Shown: positions 10,517-19,958 of the stretch, in pieces | Position numbering within the stretch: the stretch's first letter is position 1 | Layout: the number at the start of each line of letters is the position of its first letter | From: Ectopseudomonas composti | GTDB taxonomy: Bacteria > Pseudomonadota > Gammaproteobacteria > Pseudomonadales > Pseudomonadaceae | DNA: 64,000 bases | Direction: 5' to 3' | Assembly (NCBI RefSeq): GCF_001567565.1 | Contig: NZ_LSSW01000028.1 | Coordinates: forward strand, 284,061-348,060 | Notes under the pieces: model-generated | What the model saw: only the letters and a program-made list of their open reading frames with translations | What the model was told of the DNA's origin: nothing | The model's database searches: none | Position numbers and translations under genes: made by a program

Positions 10517-10957
10517 CTACCAGCAGTTTTCAACTGTACCAGTGCCTGTTTCGGTCTTTATACCTTGACTGTTAAGCCCAAGGTTACCGCATTGCGCGTC
10601 GGCTGCTTGGGGGCCCACTGCAGTGGCAACAAGCCTCACGCAGCGGGCTAGTGGCGTGCCTGCCGCGCATGCTTCGGCAGCAATACTATACCTCCCTTCA
10701 TCGCTAACTACTGGAGCGTTAGCTGCAATGCCCGGGAAGGCTAGCCCACCAACGCCTAGGTTGGTGGTATAGCTTTGATTCTGAGAATAGAAGCGCTCCT
10801 GAGCCTGCATGATCTGTGTCAGCTTTGCGTGACCGTCTGAGCGGCCTGCCTTGAGCAGGTACTGCTGATAGTTGGGGTAGGCGATGGCGGCTAGTACGCC
10901 GATTATCGCCACCACAATCATAAGTTCAATCAGTGTGAAGCCGCGCTGTTGTCGCAT
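10517..10957 (-). CDS. pilE: Type IV minor pilin PilE
   Basis: A 146-residue prepilin with leader MRQQRG cut before [20 protein letters not shown], the class IVa N-methylation motif with Glu5. The C-terminal half contains four cysteines (EACAAG, ARC, QCG, ENCW) that can form disulfides. The ATGA overlap with pilY1 makes it the last gene of the minor pilin operon, its position in P. aeruginosa. Minor pilins of this set prime pilus assembly at the inner membrane. Confidence 0.92.
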   Translation of the reverse strand: MRQQRGFTLIELMIVVAIIGVLAAIAYPNYQQYLLKAGRSDGHAKLTQIMQAQERFYSQNQSYTTNLGVGGLAFPGIAANAPVVSDEGRYSIAAEACAAGTPLARCVRLVATAVGPQAADAQCGNLGLNSQGIKTETGTGTVENCW

Positions 10958-13900
10958 CAGTTTTCTCTCCAGTAGGTCGTGGATACTGGTGCGGGATTTT
11001 CGCAGAACTCTGTACCCTCCACGCAGCCGTCTGGCCCCGGTTTGTCGCCACCGCCAGCCCCCAAGCCGCCAATTTCCGAGCCGTTAACAATGTTCGGGGT
11101 GCCGTCATCGGAGAACACGATTGCTGGAGAGGGTGGAATCCCCGAGCGCACCAAGGCATAACTACGAATTGGCACCTCATTCTTGGTAAAGATCGCGCCG
11201 GCGTCGATCAGGCTAAGGGCGTAGGCTCGGCCGCGACCGACGTCTGGACCGCAGGTGGTGACGGTCTCACCTCGTGGACTGAATGTGTTGAACAGTACCG
11301 CGCCACGGAAGGACAAGGACGCAGAGAGTATTTTCTCGCCCTTTGGTAGGCGAAGGAACCAGCCCTTGCTATTGGCCAGCAACGATCGGTTAGGTACGTA
11401 ACTGTTTCCAGGGGTCAGTTGAGCATAGAGAGTATTTATCTGATCGCGCAGTGCCGGCAGGCCATTGGTTTCATCGAGTGTTGCCAGTTGCGCCTGATCA
11501 ACCAGGAACTGATAGGCTTCGAACTCCGTCAGGTCGTCGCCGTAGATCTCCTTGGCTGCGGCCAACTGTTCCGGCGTGAGCAACCCTGAGCCTTGGTCAT
11601 AGGCGGCGCTGGAGATCAGGTTGGCGTTCACCTGCGCTGCGTCAGACTGGGCGCGAAGGTCGTTGCGGGTGTTCTCCAGCTGTGCAATCAGCGCCACATT
11701 GCTGGTCAGGTTGGCCGCGTTATTCGCGAGCGCGGTGTTCTTGCTCGCCTCGTCGCGGGCCAGTAGGTCGGCCTCGTTTGGTGCCGGGGAGGCCGATCCG
11801 GTCAGGGCCTGCAATTCGGACAGTGCTTGGCTTATCGCGGTGTTGTCCCCTGCACTGATTGCGCTATTGAGCTGCGCTAGAGCGTCTTGCAGGGCAGTGC
11901 TGGTTTGGCCGTCATTGAGATCGTTGCGTTGATCCGCCTCGGGGCTAGCGGCATAGCTCTGGTTCAGGCCGTCCAGGTCGGCTTGTAGGTTGGTGATGGT
12001 CTCATCACTAGCAGAGGCCGCCTTGGCGTCGAGAAGCGCCTGCTCTTTATCGATAATGGCTTGGTAGAGGGTGCTCAGCCCACTTTGCAGACTGATTAGA
12101 GCACCGTAGCTTTCGGCTAGCGACTGGCTATAGGTGGACAGCGCTTGCTGTTTCGCTTCTGACTGATCGCGTGCACTTGAGGCGGCGTCGTAGGCAGTTT
12201 GAGCGTCACTAAGCGCCTGCAAGTTCTGTGGAGAGCTATCTGCGTCATAGGCTGCCTGAGCGGCATTACGATTGGCGAGCGCTGTATCGTAGGCGACTTG
12301 CTTGCTGGCCAGGTCGGCTTCGGCATCGGTACGCGCCTGCTGCATGGCTTTTAGGGTTTGCTGGCTTTCCAGTAGGCCTTGCTGCAACTTGTTCTGCTCA
12401 ACGCTTTCGACCGCATGGGGTTGCAGGTAGGGGTCGGCGGCCATGATGGCGTCGATCTGGGCTTGAGTGTCATTGGCGCTACTATTCGCCTGCAGCATCG
12501 CGTTGTATGCCGCAGTGAAGCCGGACGAATCCTTGTAGGCGTTGAACACATCTCGAGCTGAGCCTACGGAAGCATTCAAGGCATTGATCTTGGCCTCGAG
12601 CTCCGCAATGTCCTCAAGTATCTTCGCAGCCTGGGCGTCTGTCAGGTCGACGCTGGATACGTCCACCAAGTCGCTCTCGGTCATGGTGGTGTAGGTGCTC
12701 GGTTTGTTGAAAACATTGGCATCTCGCAGCACGTAGAAACGATCGATGGTGTCCTCGTTGAGTGGGTGAGCGCGGTAGCCCGAACCGAGGGAGATTGTGA
12801 AGTAGGTCTTGCCGCCGCGTTCACGGATTAATGCCACGTCCGGCGTGCTGAAAAACCTACGATTACTCAGGGCTGTGTCACCGCCAAGGCTGGCGATACG
12901 GCCACCGGTTGCCAGGTTGGCTGCACCGGTGTTGGCATTGTTGATGTCGAAGCGGAAAACCTGCGCCCTGCTATCGGCTGCATACAGAATATCGGCTAGG
13001 CCATCTCCGTTGATATCGATGATCACCGGGTCAGCGGGCATGCTATGGGTCATGTTGGGCAGTTGCAGATTGGCTCCAGTTTCTGTTGTGTGGCCGGCTC
13101 GCCAGATCAACTTGCCGGTTTCAGCGTTGACGATATACAGGCTGTTGCCATAGCTGTCGTTCGCCAGCGGTGTATTGGGGCTGTCGTTGTCCTGCTGGGG
13201 ATCGTAGCCGCCGCTGAAGATGAGCACCTTGGTCTTTGTACCGTTGACGTTGATGTCGGCCAGTTTGGGGGTGGACCAGGTCTGACCCAATTTTTCGAAG
13301 CCGGGAGTAGTGCCACCTTTGATCACCCATTTCATTGCAGGAGCGCTTATTGTGCCGACATCCAGCGCATAGTAATTGCGGCCCCCGCGGCGCATGCCGG
13401 CGTAAAGAATGCTCTTGGCGATATCACGAGTTTTGGTCGCAGTGTTGAGTGCGCCGTATTCAACCCAGAGGTTGAACTGACCGTCCATACCATAGCGCTT
13501 GTTCTCGGAGCCCTTGGGGTCGCGGTAATAGGCATCGAGGTTGGGCAGCAGCTCTTTCGGAATGAACGCGAACTGTTCTTCGCCAGTCTTGGGGTCGACG
13601 GCATGGATGAAGCCCTCATTGGTGCCGAAGAACATATAGAGCTGTTCGGGGGATGTCGTTTCACCCTTCTTGGCTTTTTCGACGCGCAGGAGGTCCTCAT
13701 CGGTCTTGTAGGCTACCAGGCGAGGTTCGTTGTGCAGCACATCAGCCAGTTGCTGGCGCGCTTGGTCTCCATCGTCAGGATCCAGACCGCGCCCCCACTT
13801 GATGGCGCGCTCTCTTGCGGTGGCGCTAGTGACGCCCATGAGGGCATTGGTAATGGCGTTATTGCCCGTGGTCAGAGCATACGCGCTAGTGCTCAGTAGC

Positions 13901-15303
13901 ACGCTGCCGGTAACCCCCGCGCTGGCCGTCGGGGAGCGGTCGGCAGCTGTCCAGGTGTAGATGTTGCGACTGCTAGGGCTGCTCAGCATACCGGCTACAC
14001 CGCCCTTGGCCACATCTCTGCCGTCAAGCGATGACCAATAACTGGACGCACTTTCTTTGAAGAAGCCCGTTGCTTCGTCGACTGCCGGTTGACCGTTCTT
14101 GTCGACGATCTGTGCTGCAACGGTGTTGCCTTGTGCATCGGTGTTCTCGGGCTTGAGTGTGTAGCGTTTGACGTTGCCGACCCAGCGCGCACCCTCGGCC
14201 GGGCGAAACAGCGCGTAATAGAGGTCATTGCGGAAGCCCAGGTTGTTATATGCACTCACCGCGACACTGGGGGTGGCGAAGGTGGTGTTCTCGGCCAGGA
14301 TTTCCACCAAGATCGACTTGAGCGCCGATACCAGACCGGAGGTGTTGTCTGTGGTGAAATAGCGACCGTTGCCAGCAGTGGCAGTATTCTGCAGTAGCGT
14401 CTGGTTGGTGGTGAAACCGATGGTGTAGGTACTGATGGTCTGTTTGCCCGGCTGGCTGCTGCTAACGTCTTGGTTGGCCAGGTGCTCTGCAAGATGAGGC
14501 ATGCATTGGCCATTACCGCTACCACAGCTGCTCGCGAGATATTGAGAATTCGCTGCGCCAGGAGTGTTGACCAGTGCTCGGATATCCGCGTTGGCAGAGT
14601 TATCAGATGTCGGCGCTCCGTCAGTCAGCAGGATGATATTGCTTTTCTGGCAGGAGTATTCAATGGGGGATTTATAATTGTTTCCATTCTTTGATGCAGC
14701 TACGCTCGGGTAGCTAGTTCTGTATCCGCCGCTGCCGTTGTCATTCTCAAATGCTGCCCATGTGTTATTTCCAAATTTTGGTCGTAGGCCCTTCATGTAT
14801 AGGGCTGCTTCATAGTAACTTTCAGAAAGAGGTGTGTTTGAGTATGCGTACAGTCTGTTTAGTTCTGTTTTGAATGCTTGCGCGTTACTGCTGACACGTG
14901 CTAGCGGAATAGCAACCATCCCGCCTTCATATGAGTTAGAGGAGTCGAAGTGCATTAGTCCGATGTTTACATCGTCACTTAAGCGCAGTTCTTCTATGAG
15001 CTGATTGGTTACATCTTTTACGACCTGAAGGCGTGTCTGCTCGTAAGTTCTATTCCTACCACTGCCTTTGGTAACGCAACGGTTTCGAATGTCTCGATCC
15101 GCGATGGCACAAGTCGTGCCAGGAACTGCAGAGTCCATGGATCCAGAGTTATCGATGACAAACATCAGGTTGGGGCGAACCTGCTGGTCTTCTGGCAGTT
15201 TTCGACTAACGTAGATTTCAGTGTCGTCTGCCAATGCAGTCTGAGCAGTTAGGCCAACATACATGAAGCTGCCGAGGACGAGTGAGAATGAGCGAATGTT
15301 CAT
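10957..15303 (-). CDS. pilY1: Type IV pilus tip-associated protein PilY1 with large coiled-coil insertion
   Basis: 1448 residues. A signal peptide ends near ALA (residue 25). A von Willebrand A domain follows, with MIDAS motif DNSGS at residues 51-55 and [10 protein letters not shown] further on. The PilC-type beta-propeller half contains [15 protein letters not shown], the [15 protein letters not shown] segment and a calcium-loop candidate [15 protein letters not shown] (about residue 760). Between about residues 885 and 1310 lies an Ala/Gln/Asp-rich heptad region, after which the propeller resumes with [15 protein letters not shown]. aeruginosa PilY1 is roughly 1160 residues, so the excess equals this insertion. 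PilY1 acts in adhesion, surface sensing and control of pilus extension. No frameshift is seen. Confidence 0.93.
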   Translation of the reverse strand: MNIRSFSLVLGSFMYVGLTAQTALADDTEIYVSRKLPEDQQVRPNLMFVIDNSGSMDSAVPGTTCAIADRDIRNRCVTKGSGRNRTYEQTRLQVVKDVTNQLIEELRLSDDVNIGLMHFDSSNSYEGGMVAIPLARVSSNAQAFKTELNRLYAYSNTPLSESYYEAALYMKGLRPKFGNNTWAAFENDNGSGGYRTSYPSVAASKNGNNYKSPIEYSCQKSNIILLTDGAPTSDNSANADIRALVNTPGAANSQYLASSCGSGNGQCMPHLAEHLANQDVSSSQPGKQTISTYTIGFTTNQTLLQNTATAGNGRYFTTDNTSGLVSALKSILVEILAENTTFATPSVAVSAYNNLGFRNDLYYALFRPAEGARWVGNVKRYTLKPENTDAQGNTVAAQIVDKNGQPAVDEATGFFKESASSYWSSLDGRDVAKGGVAGMLSSPSSRNIYTWTAADRSPTASAGVTGSVLLSTSAYALTTGNNAITNALMGVTSATARERAIKWGRGLDPDDGDQARQQLADVLHNEPRLVAYKTDEDLLRVEKAKKGETTSPEQLYMFFGTNEGFIHAVDPKTGEEQFAFIPKELLPNLDAYYRDPKGSENKRYGMDGQFNLWVEYGALNTATKTRDIAKSILYAGMRRGGRNYYALDVGTISAPAMKWVIKGGTTPGFEKLGQTWSTPKLADINVNGTKTKVLIFSGGYDPQQDNDSPNTPLANDSYGNSLYIVNAETGKLIWRAGHTTETGANLQLPNMTHSMPADPVIIDINGDGLADILYAADSRAQVFRFDINNANTGAANLATGGRIASLGGDTALSNRRFFSTPDVALIRERGGKTYFTISLGSGYRAHPLNEDTIDRFYVLRDANVFNKPSTYTTMTESDLVDVSSVDLTDAQAAKILEDIAELEAKINALNASVGSARDVFNAYKDSSGFTAAYNAMLQANSSANDTQAQIDAIMAADPYLQPHAVESVEQNKLQQGLLESQQTLKAMQQARTDAEADLASKQVAYDTALANRNAAQAAYDADSSPQNLQALSDAQTAYDAASSARDQSEAKQQALSTYSQSLAESYGALISLQSGLSTLYQAIIDKEQALLDAKAASASDETITNLQADLDGLNQSYAASPEADQRNDLNDGQTSTALQDALAQLNSAISAGDNTAISQALSELQALTGSASPAPNEADLLARDEASKNTALANNAANLTSNVALIAQLENTRNDLRAQSDAAQVNANLISSAAYDQGSGLLTPEQLAAAKEIYGDDLTEFEAYQFLVDQAQLATLDETNGLPALRDQINTLYAQLTPGNSYVPNRSLLANSKGWFLRLPKGEKILSASLSFRGAVLFNTFSPRGETVTTCGPDVGRGRAYALSLIDAGAIFTKNEVPIRSYALVRSGIPPSPAIVFSDDGTPNIVNGSEIGGLGAGGGDKPGPDGCVEGTEFCENPAPVSTTYWREN

Positions 15304-15319
15304 ATTCTATAGTGTCCTG

Positions 15320-15643
15320 TTACTTGGCGACGATTTCATGGATGGAGTCAATAGGTTTGTTCTGCAGAAAGACGGTCCCTTTCAGGGTTTGGCCATTCTG
15401 CAAGCTATCGGCCGTCATTCTTTGACCGTTGATATAAACAAAAGCGCCCGGTGCGAAGGGTAATAGACGAAGGGGGCATTCCGGGCAGGGGCGTAGTTCG
15501 CCGTAGGGGTGGCCGCCTGTCATACGAATGGTGGCTTCAATCATCTCTAGTGGGGTATAGCTGTTGATATCTTCCTCAGCATATACGCCAGCGTTCAAGG
15601 TCATGCCAATAGGTAGCATAAGAGCGGCTAAAAATTTGTACAT
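15320..15643 (-). CDS. Small exported protein of the minor-pilin operon (PilY2-like?)
   Basis: 107 residues with a signal peptide MYKFLAALMLPIGMTLNAGVYA, then a region with CPECP and a C-terminal part rich in short beta-type stretches (FVYINGQRM, LKGTVFLQNKPIDSIHEI). It lies between pilX and pilY1 with 11-16 bp gaps, so it is co-transcribed. P. aeruginosa has a similarly sized exported gene, pilY2, but placed after pilY1. The size, export signal and operon fit PilY2; the sequence match could not be verified, so no symbol is assigned. Confidence 0.7.
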   Translation of the reverse strand: MYKFLAALMLPIGMTLNAGVYAEEDINSYTPLEMIEATIRMTGGHPYGELRPCPECPLRLLPFAPGAFVYINGQRMTADSLQNGQTLKGTVFLQNKPIDSIHEIVAK

Positions 15644-15654
15644 GTTGAGTCTCC

Positions 15655-16188
15655 CTAGCCCTTGGTATTCATGAAGACCAGGCCTTGCGACTGATCCGAA
15701 TAGGCGCCGTTGTTCAGCTGCGAGCGGGTTTGCAATTCATAATCAGTGCATTCGAAGCGTTCGAGGCTTGCACCCGTGCAGAGACTTGGGCGGGTAAACC
15801 GCACCACGGTAAAACCGGGGGCGGGGATGGGAGTTTGCGTGTCTACCCCTCTGCCTGCAGTGCTGGCAGGAAGACCGAGCACCTGCAGCTGGGCGGCGGT
15901 AAGCGTTTTCGGATATCCGCCATCACCGTCGGAGTAACGGCCCGCGTTCAGCGCTTCCAGCAAAGGCATGCGACCAGAAAGGCTGCTATTGAATACCAGA
16001 AGTTCGGAGCGAATCTCGTTCTGGGCCAGCTGGAAAGTTTCGTTACGGAATTGCGAGTTACTGGCCATTCGCTCTTCCAAGGTAGAAAACTGCATGGCGG
16101 TAATGCCGGCGATTGTGAGCACGACCAGAAATACCAGTGCAACGATCAGGGTGGCACCGGTCTGACGGGATGGGGCTGTAATATTCAT
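15655..16188 (-). CDS. pilX: Type IV minor pilin PilX
   Basis: 177 residues. The leader is followed by the hydrophobic stretch GATLIVALVFLVVLTIAGI, where PilX proteins lack the canonical Phe-Thr-Leu and where position 5 is not a clear Glu, then STLEERMASNSQFRNETFQLAQNE, strongly PilX-like. The start at 16188 (MNITAPSRQTG) has GAGG about 8 bases upstream; an upstream in-frame codon at 16203 lies inside pilW. PilX works with PilV, PilW, FimU and PilE in the tip complex with PilY1. Confidence 0.9.
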   Translation of the reverse strand: MNITAPSRQTGATLIVALVFLVVLTIAGITAMQFSTLEERMASNSQFRNETFQLAQNEIRSELLVFNSSLSGRMPLLEALNAGRYSDGDGGYPKTLTAAQLQVLGLPASTAGRGVDTQTPIPAPGFTVVRFTRPSLCTGASLERFECTDYELQTRSQLNNGAYSDQSQGLVFMNTKG

Positions 16189-16199
16189 GGCGCCTGACC

Positions 16200-17039
16200 T
16201 CAAAGAGTGTTGCGTAACTTGATAGTGGTGGTGAATATCTGACGGGCTCTGCCGTCATCAAAAACTGCCGTCGGAGCAGCATCCAGCAATACATAGCGGC
16301 GCGCCGGGGCGGGCGGGTCTACGCGGTCGATCGAGTTGGCCAGGACGGCGATACGAACCGCTACGACGTCGTTCCAAGCGTTCAATGCGGTAACGCGGTC
16401 GGCAGACACATATTGGTTGACGTTATTGCGATCACCGCTGGTGCTGATTCCATACTGGATTTGCAGCGCATCCACCCCATCAATCAGCGGTGAAACACCG
16501 GGGCCTGCGACCCATTCGCCGGCGCCTTTGGTGAAGTTCCAAGACCTACAGCCAAGCGCGGAGGGAGCACCGTTGGCTCCAGGGATAATTTCAAAATGGT
16601 TGATTATCAGATCCGTATTGGCGGTGGAGCCGGTGAGGGTATTGCCCAGGCAATCTCGACGGGCGCCCTCGAGCATTCGTGGCTGCAATGCAAAACCAAT
16701 GGTATCTGACGCGTTACCTGCCCCCTGAGAGCTGCAGACGCGTGGAGTATTACAGTTAGCGGCGCCAGGTGTCGCGATAGGGTTAGGTGGCGCGGTTGTT
16801 GAGTTGGCTGCTTCTACATAGCCGGCATGGCGTGCACTTTGAGCGATAAACTCCAGTGCAAAACGTCCGTTTTCTTGTAGGCGCGACGCTGCTTCGTTGC
16901 TGGCGTAAGTTTGCTTCGAGGAGAAAAATACCTGAATGACGCCAGTCAGCAGCAACATGCTGATGACCACAGCCACCAAGAGTTCGACAATGGAGAAGCC
17001 GCACTGCTTGGGGAGCTGAATGGACTCGCGATAGTTCAT
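16200..17039 (-). CDS. pilW: Type IV minor pilin PilW
   Basis: 279 residues. Prepilin leader ending CG before FSIVELLVAVVISMLLLTG, with Glu5, then SSKQTYASNEAASRLQENGRFA and FIAQSARHAGY, the conserved PilW start. This is the largest of the minor pilins, as usual. Its ATG overlaps the pilV stop by 4 bp, and pilX follows after 11 bp. Confidence 0.92.
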   Translation of the reverse strand: MNYRESIQLPKQCGFSIVELLVAVVISMLLLTGVIQVFFSSKQTYASNEAASRLQENGRFALEFIAQSARHAGYVEAANSTTAPPNPIATPGAANCNTPRVCSSQGAGNASDTIGFALQPRMLEGARRDCLGNTLTGSTANTDLIINHFEIIPGANGAPSALGCRSWNFTKGAGEWVAGPGVSPLIDGVDALQIQYGISTSGDRNNVNQYVSADRVTALNAWNDVVAVRIAVLANSIDRVDPPAPARRYVLLDAAPTAVFDDGRARQIFTTTIKLRNTL

Positions 17040-17593
17040 CGTTCAATCCTCAACTCAGTTGTGGCACCGTCGCTCGTAGCAGCATTGGGGTGGCTTCGGT
17101 TGAGCCAGTTCAGGCTCAGGTCGAGGCTGTTTCCGGCAGCAGTAGCGTCAACCAGATTGCCGACTGCTGGAGGAGTTATGAAGTCTCGGCTATTGAAGCG
17201 TGCGTCGATGGTGTTGAAGTTAGCAATTGCGGCATAGCTGCACTGTGCCTCCCAGGCATCGAAGGCCGCCATCTGAGAGGCATTACACTCGCTGGCGTTG
17301 ACTTTAGCCCCGGTGCTTGGGTTGTAGTAGTCTGCACACATACGAGCGGGCAACACTGCACAGTTTTGCGCGGTGGCATATTCGGCTGCGGTACCATCCG
17401 GGTTGGCGCGCATGCGCTCGATGAAGTCTTGCATCAGCCAGACCGACTGTGAGCGTTGACCGCTGTCGGCAGTGCTTTGCAGCGAGCTAAGCTGCATGGC
17501 AGCGAGCCCCAGAAGGCCGACGGTGAATATCAGTAGAGCGACCAGTACCTCGATTAGCGAAGCGCCGCGCTGCGTGTATGAAGATGAGTTCAT
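17036..17593 (-). CDS. pilV: Type IV minor pilin PilV
   Basis: 185 residues from the ATG at 17593, chosen because AAGGA lies 6 bases upstream; the ATG at 17599 would touch the ribosome binding site. Prepilin motif RGASLIEVLVALLIFTVGLLGL, then AAMQLSSLQSTADSGQRSQSVWLMQDFIERMRANP, diagnostic of PilV. Cysteines NCAVLPARMCADYY and NASEC can pair. It overlaps pilW. Confidence 0.92.
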   Translation of the reverse strand: MNSSSYTQRGASLIEVLVALLIFTVGLLGLAAMQLSSLQSTADSGQRSQSVWLMQDFIERMRANPDGTAAEYATAQNCAVLPARMCADYYNPSTGAKVNASECNASQMAAFDAWEAQCSYAAIANFNTIDARFNSRDFITPPAVGNLVDATAAGNSLDLSLNWLNRSHPNAATSDGATTELRIER

Positions 17594-17609
17594 ATGCATT
17601 CCTTGACTG

Positions 17610-18125
17610 TCAGCAGGCCGCGTCGCGCGTCGTTTTTTCAATTTCCGCTCGGCCGAGTGGGGTCAGCGTAATGCACCGAGCATTGTCGCCAGTAGACTTT
17701 AGATTTGGCGATGTCACTTTAAGAAATGCATTAACGTTGTTTGATGCGGCGCCGTTGCGGCGGAGAATCAGAACTGGTGGGTTGCCGATGCCCGAGCTGG
17801 TAATGCTCACGCCGTTGGTTGCGGCGAAGACCCGAATAACGTCCGCATGATTACAGTCATTGCCAATGGTGGCGGGGCCTATACACCAGCCATCGCTCCA
17901 GCCATTGGCGGTGCCTGTGCGTGGAATGACGCGAACATCTTGATTGAGCTTGAGTGCCTCGCTTCTGGCAAATGCAAGAGAAAGCATCATTTCATTCGCT
18001 TTAGAGCTTACGCGTTGTTTGATAGCGAAATCGGTGATAGCCGGCATAGCTATAGCCAGAATGATCCCCAGTATCACCAAGGTGATCATCAACTCGATAA
18101 GGGTGAATCCGTGTTGTCGCTTCAT
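17610..18125 (-). CDS. fimU: Type IV minor pilin FimU (GspH family)
   Basis: 171 residues starting MKRQHG, then [20 protein letters not shown] (N-methylation motif with Glu5) and a GspH/FimT-type globular domain with SLAFARSEALKLNQDV and SDGWCIGP. AAGGAC precedes the start at 18125. It lies just upstream of pilV, the position of fimU in P. aeruginosa. FimT and FimU are similar; neighbour order decides the name here. Confidence 0.85.
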   Translation of the reverse strand: MKRQHGFTLIELMITLVILGIILAIAMPAITDFAIKQRVSSKANEMMLSLAFARSEALKLNQDVRVIPRTGTANGWSDGWCIGPATIGNDCNHADVIRVFAATNGVSITSSGIGNPPVLILRRNGAASNNVNAFLKVTSPNLKSTGDNARCITLTPLGRAEIEKTTRDAAC

Positions 18126-18235
18126 CTGGCTGAGTCCTTGCAATGTGCTTCACATCATTGCTGCTCATACCAAGCGCTTCAAGGGCAGTCGGGACGTCTG
18201 GTGGCTTTGTGGTGCCGAATGGTCGAGCGGTATGC

Positions 18236-18760
18236 TCATGGTGGGCAGCGTGCGCCTTCTTCCGATGTTTTTATCCGGCCTTGGCGACTGATTACTAATG
18301 CTCCTGCTTTCGCGCCGACTTTGGTCGGGCATAGGCTCATCGTGCCGTTACTGACGAACGTGACTCCCTGGCTGCTGAAATGGATTGAGTTATTCGGCAG
18401 CATTCCTCGCCAGTGCAGATTGATGCTGCTGGGCAGGTAGAGTGTGCTGATAATTTCTTCTCCCGGATCCAGGCGACGATTACCATTGCTATCGATAAAA
18501 GCGCTGATGCTTCCGCTCCAGCTTTGCCGGCAGATGCCTTGGTCTGATAGAGGGCAGAGAGTGGCCCGGCTCTGGTTGGTCATTGCCGTATAGCGGGCCT
18601 TACTGGTCATATGGAATAGTCCAGTTTTCAGGCTGTGCATCTGCTGGCGCTCTCGCCAGGCTGAGGAAGAGGGGACTGCCATGCCCATTAGCAAGCCGAG
18701 CACAGCCAGTGTTAGAAGTAGTTCGAGCAGGCTATAGCCCGCAATCTGGTTGGTTCTCAT
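18236..18760 (-). CDS. fimT: Minor pseudopilin FimT (GspH family)
   Basis: 174 residues. Prepilin leader MRTNQIAG then YSLLELLLTLAVLGLLMGMA, with Tyr replacing the usual Phe at +1 and Glu at +5. The globular part holds SRATLCPLSDQGICRQSWSG and a C-terminal ARCPP. It is the first gene of the minor pilin operon, 110 bp ahead of fimU and divergent from thiO. FimT proteins in other bacteria bind DNA during natural transformation; whether this one does is unknown. Confidence 0.85.
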   Translation of the reverse strand: MRTNQIAGYSLLELLLTLAVLGLLMGMAVPSSSAWRERQQMHSLKTGLFHMTSKARYTAMTNQSRATLCPLSDQGICRQSWSGSISAFIDSNGNRRLDPGEEIISTLYLPSSINLHWRGMLPNNSIHFSSQGVTFVSNGTMSLCPTKVGAKAGALVISRQGRIKTSEEGARCPP

Positions 18761-18839
18761 CCTGAGTCCCTTCTATTGCTGTCCCTGACATTTTTTAGAT
18801 TAGAACAAACCCTAAGTTTTCCCAGTCGATCTGGAGTAA

Positions 18840-19943
18840 TTGAATTTGTTGGATGTAATCGTGCTGGGTGGTGGCGCGCTGGGGCTGTTGTCGGCCCATA
18901 TGCTGGCTTTGCGCGGTAAACAGGTGCTCCTTCTGGATCGTCAGGGTGTCGGCCGCGAATCCTCCTGGGCCGGTGGCGGTATCGTGTCGCCGCTCTACCC
19001 CTGGCGCTACAGCGCAGCGGTGACGGCGCTGGCGCATTGGTCGCAGGATTTCTATCCGGGCTTCGGTCGGCGGTTGCTGGATGAGACCGGGATTGATCCC
19101 GAGGTGCATGTCACCGGGTTGTACTGGCTGGATCTGGACGATGAGGCCGAAGCGCTGGCTTGGGCTGAGCGTGAAGGTCGGCCGCTGTTTTCGGTGGATG
19201 TGGCTGAGGCGTATCAGCGCGTGCCCGTTCTGGGGGATGGTTTTGCGCGTGCCATTCATATGCCGGGTGTGGCCAATGTGCGTAATCCCAGGTTGGTGAA
19301 GGCGCTGCGTGCGGCTTTGGCGGCGATGCCGAATGTGGAGTTGCGTGAGCACTGTCCTGTCACTGGCTTTATTCAGGAGGACGGACAGATCTGTGGTGTA
19401 ACCACCGCAGAGGGTGAGGTTCGTGCCGAGCGTGTGGTTTTGGCTGCCGGGGCCTGGAGTGGTGAGTTGCTGGGGACGCTTGGTCTGGAATTACCCGTCG
19501 AGCCGGTCAAAGGACAGATGATTCTCTACAAGTGCGCCGAGGACTTTCTGCCCAGCATGGTGCTCGCCAAAGGTCGTTACGCGATCCCGCGGCGTGACGG
19601 GCATATCCTGATTGGCAGCACGCTGGAGTATGCAGGGTTCGACAAGACGCCGACCGATAATGCGCTGGATAGCTTGAAGGCCTCTGCCGAGGAGCTTTTG
19701 CCTGCACTCAAGGATGCCGAAGTGGTGGGGCATTGGGCCGGTTTGCGCCCTGGTTCGCCGGAGGGCATTCCCTTTATCGGGGAGTTGCCTGCGCATCCCG
19801 GCCTATGGCTGAACTGCGGGCATTTCCGTAATGGACTGGTGCTGGCGCCGGCATCCTGTCAATTGCTGGCCGACCTGATGCTGGGGCGTGAGCCGATCAT
19901 TGATCCTGCGCCGTACGCGCCGGCCGGGCGGCTGGCGCAATAA
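18840..19943 (+). CDS. thiO: Glycine oxidase ThiO
   Basis: FAD-dependent oxidase that turns glycine into the imine used for the thiazole ring of thiamine. N-terminal dinucleotide fold VIVLGGGALGLLSAHMLA, then SSWAGGGIVSPLYPWRY, KGQMILYK, and C-terminal GLRPGSPEGIPFIGE and HFRNGLVLAP, typical of ThiO. No ATG is available: the start is probably one of the TTG codons at 18840 or 18846, behind GGAG at 18833-18836, spacing being better for 18846. About 367 residues. It is convergent with pilR. Confidence 0.9.
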   Translation: MNLLDVIVLGGGALGLLSAHMLALRGKQVLLLDRQGVGRESSWAGGGIVSPLYPWRYSAAVTALAHWSQDFYPGFGRRLLDETGIDPEVHVTGLYWLDLDDEAEALAWAEREGRPLFSVDVAEAYQRVPVLGDGFARAIHMPGVANVRNPRLVKALRAALAAMPNVELREHCPVTGFIQEDGQICGVTTAEGEVRAERVVLAAGAWSGELLGTLGLELPVEPVKGQMILYKCAEDFLPSMVLAKGRYAIPRRDGHILIGSTLEYAGFDKTPTDNALDSLKASAEELLPALKDAEVVGHWAGLRPGSPEGIPFIGELPAHPGLWLNCGHFRNGLVLAPASCQLLADLMLGREPIIDPAPYAPAGRLAQ

Positions 19944-19958
19944 CTCAGCGGCTGGGCG

